Of a DNA stretch of 34,579 nt, positions 29,897 to 34,579 are shown piece after piece. The DNA is from Candidatus Fonsibacter lacus. Lineage in GTDB: Bacteria; Pseudomonadota; Gammaproteobacteria; Burkholderiales; Burkholderiaceae_C. Where the stretch lies: positions 1 through 34,579 of the forward strand of contig RFXW01000006.1 in NCBI GenBank assembly GCA_009921245.1, read 5' to 3'. Positions within the stretch are counted from its first letter, which is position 1. Every line of letters starts with the position of its first letter. The position numbers were made by a program, and so were the translations under genes. The notes beneath the pieces are model-generated. The model was not told where the DNA came from and did no database searches. It saw nothing but the letters and a program-made list of their open reading frames with translations.

Positions 29897-31050
29897 GCGC
29901 AAGCGAACTGCCGCCACCCCCCACCGCCGAAGCGATTGAAGCGTTTTGGCGTGGGCCAGCGTTGGCCGCGCCCGATCAAGCGCACCTGCTGGTGGTCAGC
30001 GCCAGCGCCAGCACGCACGACATGCTGCGCCAGGTGCTGCTGCCCTTGGGCGGCACGCTGCACCACGCCACCCACACCGAGCAAAGCCACGACCTGTTGC
30101 AACTGCAACCGGTGGATGTGGTGTTGCTGGCCCTTGGACCGGACAACCTGGCTTGGCTCAATCAACCCCTACCACCGCTGCCACAACGCCCCACCGTGCT
30201 GGCGCTGAGCACGCGCGACAACCATGAGGCGGTGCGCTCGCTGCTGCAGCAAGGCGCCCACGACGTGCTTGGCATAGACGACGCCGCGGCCTTGTTGCGC
30301 GCGCGTGTACAAGCCAGCCTTGAGCGCCAACGGCTGCAACGCGAACAAAGCCAAACCCTCAGTCAGTTGCGCCAAGAGCGCGAGGCGCTGGCCGTGCAAC
30401 GCGAGCGCGCCGACAACTTGCTGGCCAACATTCTTCCGCCATCGGTTATCAAACGGCTAGGCAACGCCGAGCAACAAGTGGCGGACGCACACGCCAGCGT
30501 CAGTGTGTTGTTTGCCGATTTGGTGAACTTCACCGCCTGGGCCAACACCCAAACGGCCCAAACCACGGTGCATGCGCTGAACCAGATTTACACCGCTTTT
30601 GACCGTGCCACCCAAGCCGCCGGGGTAGAAAAAATCAAAACCATAGGCGACGCCTACATGGCCGTGGCCGGTTTGGCCCCGCCTTTACCCGACCATGCCA
30701 CCCGCTGCGCGGCGCTGGGGTTGCAGCTGCAACGGCTGTTACACGAGCTGGTTGCGCAGCATCAATGGCCGCTTAACTTGCGTGTAGGGATACACAGCGG
30801 GCCGGTGGTGGCCGGCGTCATTGGCGAGCATAAGTTTGCTTACGATGTGTGGGGCGACACCGTGAATACCGCCAGCCGCATCGAATCGGCGGCACAACCC
30901 GGCAAAGTGCTGGTCTCAGCCAGCACCGCGCTGGGGTGTGACGACAGCCTGTCGCTCACGCCCCAAACCCCGCTGCCGCTTAAGGGTTTGGGCATGGTGC
31001 AAACCTTTGAGGTGCAGCTTAAGCACCCCACTCAAACGCCAATGGGATAA
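29893..31050 (+). CDS. Class III adenylate cyclase with N-terminal degenerate receiver domain
   Basis: The protein has 385 residues. Residues 30-140 fold as a receiver by pattern, but the acidic pair is replaced (LLVVSASAS), the phospho-Asp is Ala80 in VDVVLLALG, and the lysine is Gly127. A coiled coil (140-175) leads to the cyclase signalling helix LLANILPPSVIKRLG. The catalytic domain is complete: metal ligands Asp209 (LFADLVNF) and Asp253 (TIGDAYM), adenine-specifying Lys249 and Asp318 (AYDVWGD), and transition-state Asn325 and Arg329. It should make cAMP from ATP in the cytoplasm. It is coupled to the cheB-like gene by an ATGA overlap. The Lys/Asp pair argues against guanylate cyclase. 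Confidence 0.92.
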   Translation: MSASELPPPPTAEAIEAFWRGPALAAPDQAHLLVVSASASTHDMLRQVLLPLGGTLHHATHTEQSHDLLQLQPVDVVLLALGPDNLAWLNQPLPPLPQRPTVLALSTRDNHEAVRSLLQQGAHDVLGIDDAAALLRARVQASLERQRLQREQSQTLSQLRQEREALAVQRERADNLLANILPPSVIKRLGNAEQQVADAHASVSVLFADLVNFTAWANTQTAQTTVHALNQIYTAFDRATQAAGVEKIKTIGDAYMAVAGLAPPLPDHATRCAALGLQLQRLLHELVAQHQWPLNLRVGIHSGPVVAGVIGEHKFAYDVWGDTVNTASRIESAAQPGKVLVSASTALGCDDSLSLTPQTPLPLKGLGMVQTFEVQLKHPTQTPMG

Positions 31051-31058
31051 TACGAGGC

Positions 31059-31862
31059 ATGCTGATTACCTACAAAACCGACGCCGACATCGAGGGCATG
31101 CGCGTGGCCGGACGACTGGCCTCTGAGGTGCTGGACTACCTCACCCCCCACGTGCAGCCTGGCATCACCACCGAAGCCCTTGATCGGCTGGCGCATCAAT
31201 ACATTGTGGAGCAACAACAGGCCATACCCGCACCCCTGAACTACTGCCCGCCAGGCTACACCCCCTACCCCAAGTCAATCTGCACCTCGGTGAATCACAC
31301 GGTTTGCCACGGCATTCCCAACGCCAAACCGCTGAAAAAAGGCGACGTGGTGAACATCGACATCACCGTCATCAAAGACGGCTGGCACGGCGACACCAGC
31401 CGCATGTTTGTGGTGGGCGAGGCCTCGATTGCCGCCAATCGGCTGTGCCAAGTCACCTACGAGGCCATGTGGCGCGGTATTCGCATGGTGCGCCCCGGGC
31501 GGCGCTTGGGCGACATTGGCCACGCCATTCAAACCTTTGCCGAAGGGCAGGGCTACAGCGTGGTCAGAGAGTTTTGTGGCCATGGCATTGGGCGTGGTTT
31601 TCACGAAGATCCGCAGGTGCTGCACTATGGCCGCCCGGACACCGGCGAGGTTCTTGCTGCAGGTATGACCTTCACCATTGAGCCAATGATCAACGCCGGG
31701 CGGCGTGACATACGCGAAACCGGCGACGGCTGGACCATCGTCACCAAAGACCGATCACTCTCAGCGCAATGGGAGCACACCGTGCTGGTCACGGCCGACG
31801 GCTTCGAGGTGCTCACGGTCTCGGCCCAAAGCCCGGCTGAGCCTACACCCAGCGCAGCCTAA
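31059..31862 (+). CDS. map: Methionine aminopeptidase type I
   Basis: The protein has 267 residues. The five metal ligands are all present: Asp101 and Asp112 (NIDITV...HGDTSRMF), His175 (CGHGIGRGFH), Glu208 (TIEPM) and Glu239 (QWEHT). His84 in HTVCHGIPN is the conserved substrate His. It removes the initiator Met from nascent proteins. It starts 8 bases after the cyclase stop with a GAGG close to the ATG, so it may be partly read through from the chemosensory operon. The C-terminal tail after the fold (AQSPAEPTPSAA) is not conserved. glnD begins 3 bases after its stop. Confidence 0.97.
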   Translation: MLITYKTDADIEGMRVAGRLASEVLDYLTPHVQPGITTEALDRLAHQYIVEQQQAIPAPLNYCPPGYTPYPKSICTSVNHTVCHGIPNAKPLKKGDVVNIDITVIKDGWHGDTSRMFVVGEASIAANRLCQVTYEAMWRGIRMVRPGRRLGDIGHAIQTFAEGQGYSVVREFCGHGIGRGFHEDPQVLHYGRPDTGEVLAAGMTFTIEPMINAGRRDIRETGDGWTIVTKDRSLSAQWEHTVLVTADGFEVLTVSAQSPAEPTPSAA

Positions 31863-31865
31863 ACC

Positions 31866-34472
31866 GTGGCCTTGCCCAGCGCCACCCTAGAGGGCATCAA
31901 AGAACGACTGGCTGCGGCCAAACTCACCGCACTGCAACCGCTGCACAACCCCGCATTGCCGCCGCGCGGGGTGCAAGGGGTGGGGCGCGACCTGGCCCGC
32001 GCGACCGACGCCACCTTGCATGAACTGTGGCAAGCCTGCGGGCTGGGGCCGGACTGGTCACTGATTGCCGTGGGTGGCTACGGACGCGGCCAGCTGGCGC
32101 CGCACTCGGACGTCGATGTGCTGCTGATCAACGCCCAGGCCAACCCTGACCACGCGGCAGTAGAAACTTTTGTGCAAGCCTGCTGGGACGTCGGCTTGGC
32201 CATTGGCTCGGCGGTTCGCACACCGCTGCAAACGCAAGAGGCCGCGGCCGAGGACGTCACCACCCTCACCGCCTTGCTGGAAGCACGGCCGCTGATCGAC
32301 CCCAGCGCGCAATGGCCTGGGCTGCTGCAGGCGCTGCGCGAGGGGCTTGACCGGGTGGCGTTTTTTCAAGCCAAGGTACGTGAACTCAAACAGCGCCATC
32401 AGCGCTTTGACGACACCGCCTACGCCTTAGAGCCCAACTGCAAAGAGGCGCCCGGTGGCCTGCGCGATCTGCACACCATACGCTGGCTAGCCAACGCCTG
32501 CGGCTGGGGCGATGGCTGGGAGGCCATGCAGCGCAATGGACTGATTTCGGCACTGGAGCGCCAGCGCTTGGCCAACCATGAGGCCACGCTTAACTTAATT
32601 CGGGCACGGCTGCACACCCTAACCCAGCGTCGCGAAGACCGCCTGATATTTGATGTGCAAACCGCGTTGGCCCACCGCTTTGGCATGCAAGACCGATTGG
32701 CCAAAGACGGCAAACGCCTGATCAGACGCGCCAGTGAACTGCTCATGAAGCGCTATTACTGGGCGGCCAAAGGCGTGCGTCAACTCACCGACATTTTGCT
32801 GCCCGCCATTGAGCAGGGCCTACACCCGGAGTGGCCGCAATCGGGCCAGCCCATAGACCAAGATTTCACCTTGCGCAGCGGCTTATTGGACATTGAAGAC
32901 GAGCACTTGTTTCAGCGCAAGCCCGCGGCCATATTGCAAGCCTTTGTGCATTTTCAGCGTGTGCGTGGGGTGGACGGCATGGCCCCGCGTACCCTGCGCG
33001 CTTTGTACCATGCGCGCGCGGTGATGACACCCCAGTTTGGCCAACACCCCACACACCGCGCGCTGTTCATGCAATTGCTGCAAGCACCCCAAGGGCAAAC
33101 CCATGTGTTTCGCTTGCTCAACCGCACCTCGGTGTTAGGGCGCTACCTTAGGCCATTTCGCCGCATCGTGGGGCAAATGCAGCACGACTTGTTTCACATA
33201 TACACCGTGGACCAACACATACTCATGGTGTTGCGCAATGTGCGGCGTTTTTTTATTGCCGACCACGCCCATGAATATCCCCTTTGCAGCCAATTGGCGG
33301 CGGACTGGGACAAGCCCTGGCTGCTTTACGTAGCCGCGCTCTTTCACGACATCGCCAAAGGCCGTGGCGGCGATCACTCCACCTTGGGTGCGCGCGAGGT
33401 GCACCGCTTTGCCAAAGCCCACGGCATGACCGATGAAGACCGCGACCTGGTGGCGTTTTTGGTGATGCACCATCTCAGCATGAGTCATGTGGCGCAAAAG
33501 CAAGACCTTTCCGACCCCGACGTGATCCAAGCCTTTGCCCAGCGCATGGGCAACGCACGACGTTTGACCGCGTTGTACCTGCTGACGGTGGCCGATATCC
33601 GTGGCACCTCACCCAAGGTGTGGAACGCCTGGAAAGGCCAGCTGCTGCAAGATTTATTCAGCCGCACGCTGCGGGTGTTGGGCGGTGAGCACGTCAGCCA
33701 AGACACCATGGTGCGCAGCCACCAACGCGACGCCCTGCACATACTGGCCAGACAGGCTTTACCCCACGATGCCCACCAGCGTCTATGGCAACAACTGGAT
33801 GTGCGCTACTTTTTGCGCCACGATGCCGACGAAATCGCATGGCACACGCGCCACGTCAGCCGGGCCTTGGCCCTGAATCAAGTGGGGCACGGCCTGGCCA
33901 AGGCCAGACGCTCGCACCGCAGCGATGGCTTGCAGGTCATGGTGTTTTGCCCCGACCAGCCCGACCTATTCGCGCGCCTGTGCAGCCAGCTCAGCGTGGC
34001 CGACCTTGAAGTCCTCGACGCCAACATTTACACCACGCACGACGGCTATGCCCTGGACACCTTTGAAGTGACCGCTCCCGACATGGCTGAGCAGCCACGC
34101 GAGTGGATGGCCATGCTTGAGGCCAAGTTGTCGGCGGCGCTGGCCACCAACGCGGCACTGCAACCACCGCGCGCCGGGCGCGTCTCGCGCCGCGTACGTC
34201 ACTTTCCCACCCCGACACGCATCAGCTGTCGACCCGATGAAAGCGGCAAACAATTTTTGATCACGGTGGCCTCGGCCGACCGCAGCGGGTTGCTTTACAC
34301 GCTGGCGTACACCTTTGCAAAGTTTGAACTCGAGGTCTTGTTGGCCCGCGTCTCTACTTTGGGCGAGCGCATTGAAGATATTTTTTTGGTGCGTGGCGCG
34401 GCCCTGGCCGATACCCGCAAGCGCAGCGCTTTTGAGGCGGCACTGCAAACGGCGATTGACGCCCCAGCCTAA
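31866..34472 (+). CDS. glnD: [Protein-PII] uridylyltransferase / uridylyl-removing enzyme GlnD
   Basis: The protein has 868 residues from a GTG start. The nucleotidyltransferase motif is VGGYGRGQLAPHSDVDVLLI, with metal Asp82 and Asp84. The HD domain follows near residue 495 (LFHDIAKGRGGDHS), and two ACT domains lie near residues 680 and 795 (VFCPDQPDLFARL; VASADRSGLLYTLA). GlnD uridylylates PII proteins when glutamine is low and deuridylylates them when it is high, controlling glutamine synthetase and nitrogen genes. ACT domains sense glutamine. map-glnD is a common betaproteobacterial pair; the 3-base spacing suggests coupling. The stop overlaps that of the convergent gene by 4 bases. Confidence 0.97.
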   Translation: MALPSATLEGIKERLAAAKLTALQPLHNPALPPRGVQGVGRDLARATDATLHELWQACGLGPDWSLIAVGGYGRGQLAPHSDVDVLLINAQANPDHAAVETFVQACWDVGLAIGSAVRTPLQTQEAAAEDVTTLTALLEARPLIDPSAQWPGLLQALREGLDRVAFFQAKVRELKQRHQRFDDTAYALEPNCKEAPGGLRDLHTIRWLANACGWGDGWEAMQRNGLISALERQRLANHEATLNLIRARLHTLTQRREDRLIFDVQTALAHRFGMQDRLAKDGKRLIRRASELLMKRYYWAAKGVRQLTDILLPAIEQGLHPEWPQSGQPIDQDFTLRSGLLDIEDEHLFQRKPAAILQAFVHFQRVRGVDGMAPRTLRALYHARAVMTPQFGQHPTHRALFMQLLQAPQGQTHVFRLLNRTSVLGRYLRPFRRIVGQMQHDLFHIYTVDQHILMVLRNVRRFFIADHAHEYPLCSQLAADWDKPWLLYVAALFHDIAKGRGGDHSTLGAREVHRFAKAHGMTDEDRDLVAFLVMHHLSMSHVAQKQDLSDPDVIQAFAQRMGNARRLTALYLLTVADIRGTSPKVWNAWKGQLLQDLFSRTLRVLGGEHVSQDTMVRSHQRDALHILARQALPHDAHQRLWQQLDVRYFLRHDADEIAWHTRHVSRALALNQVGHGLAKARRSHRSDGLQVMVFCPDQPDLFARLCSQLSVADLEVLDANIYTTHDGYALDTFEVTAPDMAEQPREWMAMLEAKLSAALATNAALQPPRAGRVSRRVRHFPTPTRISCRPDESGKQFLITVASADRSGLLYTLAYTFAKFELEVLLARVSTLGERIEDIFLVRGAALADTRKRSAFEAALQTAIDAPA

Positions 34473-34579
34473 GTTGCTGGTGGCAAGCCCTCGCGCAGCA
34501 CGCGCTGCAGGGTTGCTTCGTCCCAAACCGGTACTCCGAGTCGCTGCGCGTCGTCGAGTTTTTTTCCAGCCTCAGCCCC
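34469..34579 (-). CDS. ligA: C-terminal end of probable NAD-dependent DNA ligase LigA (BRCT tail), partial
   Basis: Only 36 codons and the TAG stop fall in the window. The segment GKKLDDAQRLGVPVWDEATL matches the last part of a BRCT domain, as at the end of bacterial LigA (usually AGSKLxKAxxLGVPVxDE). LigA seals nicks in DNA using NAD. Other BRCT-ending proteins, such as some DNA polymerase III epsilon-like exonucleases, cannot be excluded on so short a piece. The stop codon overlaps that of glnD. Confidence 0.65.
   Translation of the reverse strand, partial: GAEAGKKLDDAQRLGVPVWDEATLQRVLREGLPPAT

Noticed and set aside
29893-31050. Guanylate cyclase as the product
   Set aside because: The base-specifying residues are Lys249 and Asp318, the adenylate cyclase pair; guanylate cyclases usually have Glu and Cys.

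Overview
The window is an accessory-poor chromosomal segment from a Gram-negative bacterium, most likely a betaproteobacterium of the order Burkholderiales. The evidence is gene order: hfq-hflX-hflK-hflC-hisZ-purA, msrB-yciB-bolA-PPIase facing purL, and map-glnD are arrangements typical of that group. Codons are GC-rich throughout and every large block is protein coding on one strand or the other. I found no rRNA, tRNA, CRISPR array, insertion sequence or phage gene. No gene-free stretch exceeds 300 bases; the longest spacers are the divergent selO/acyl-CoA ligase gap (about 170 bases) and the purL/cheA gap (about 130 bases).

Layout. (1) 1-2521, minus strand: a LolD/YbbA-type ABC ATPase, rlmB (23S rRNA methyltransferase) and the 5' part of a fimV-like gene that runs off the left edge. 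(2) 2520-4290, plus: tesA-like GDSL esterase overlapping mnmH/selU (tRNA 2-selenouridine synthase). (3) 4287-12397, minus: hfq-hflX-hflK-hflC-hisZ-purA-phosphoribosyltransferase-metC, a long head-to-tail run. (4) 12493-17471, minus: a compact beta-oxidation set (acyl-CoA ligase, FadB-like bifunctional enzyme, thiolase). (5) 17644-21223, plus: selO, msrB, yciB, bolA and a PpiC/parvulin gene that has an internal deletion and frameshift. (6) 21235-25218, minus: purL. (7) 25347-31050, plus: a tightly coupled chemosensory operon encoding a CheA-like kinase, an MCP, a CheW, a CheB-like protein and a class III adenylate cyclase with a degenerate receiver domain. (8) 31059-34472, plus: map and glnD, with the 3' end of a probable ligA facing them at the right edge.

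How the genes work together. Most of the window is housekeeping: RNA chaperone and membrane protease control (hfq, hflX, hflKC), purine and histidine synthesis (purA, purL, hisZ), nitrogen sensing (glnD), methionine metabolism and repair (metC, map, msrB), RNA modification (rlmB, mnmH) and fatty acid degradation. The part worth most attention is the 25347-31050 operon. Its only intact receiver domain is in the CheB-like protein, it has no cheY or cheR, and its last gene is a catalytically complete adenylate cyclase whose receiver has lost the phosphorylation residues. This suggests a chemosensory array whose output is cAMP rather than flagellar switching, by analogy with the Pil-Chp/CyaB system of Pseudomonas; a FimV-like protein, a known partner in that system, is also encoded in the window.
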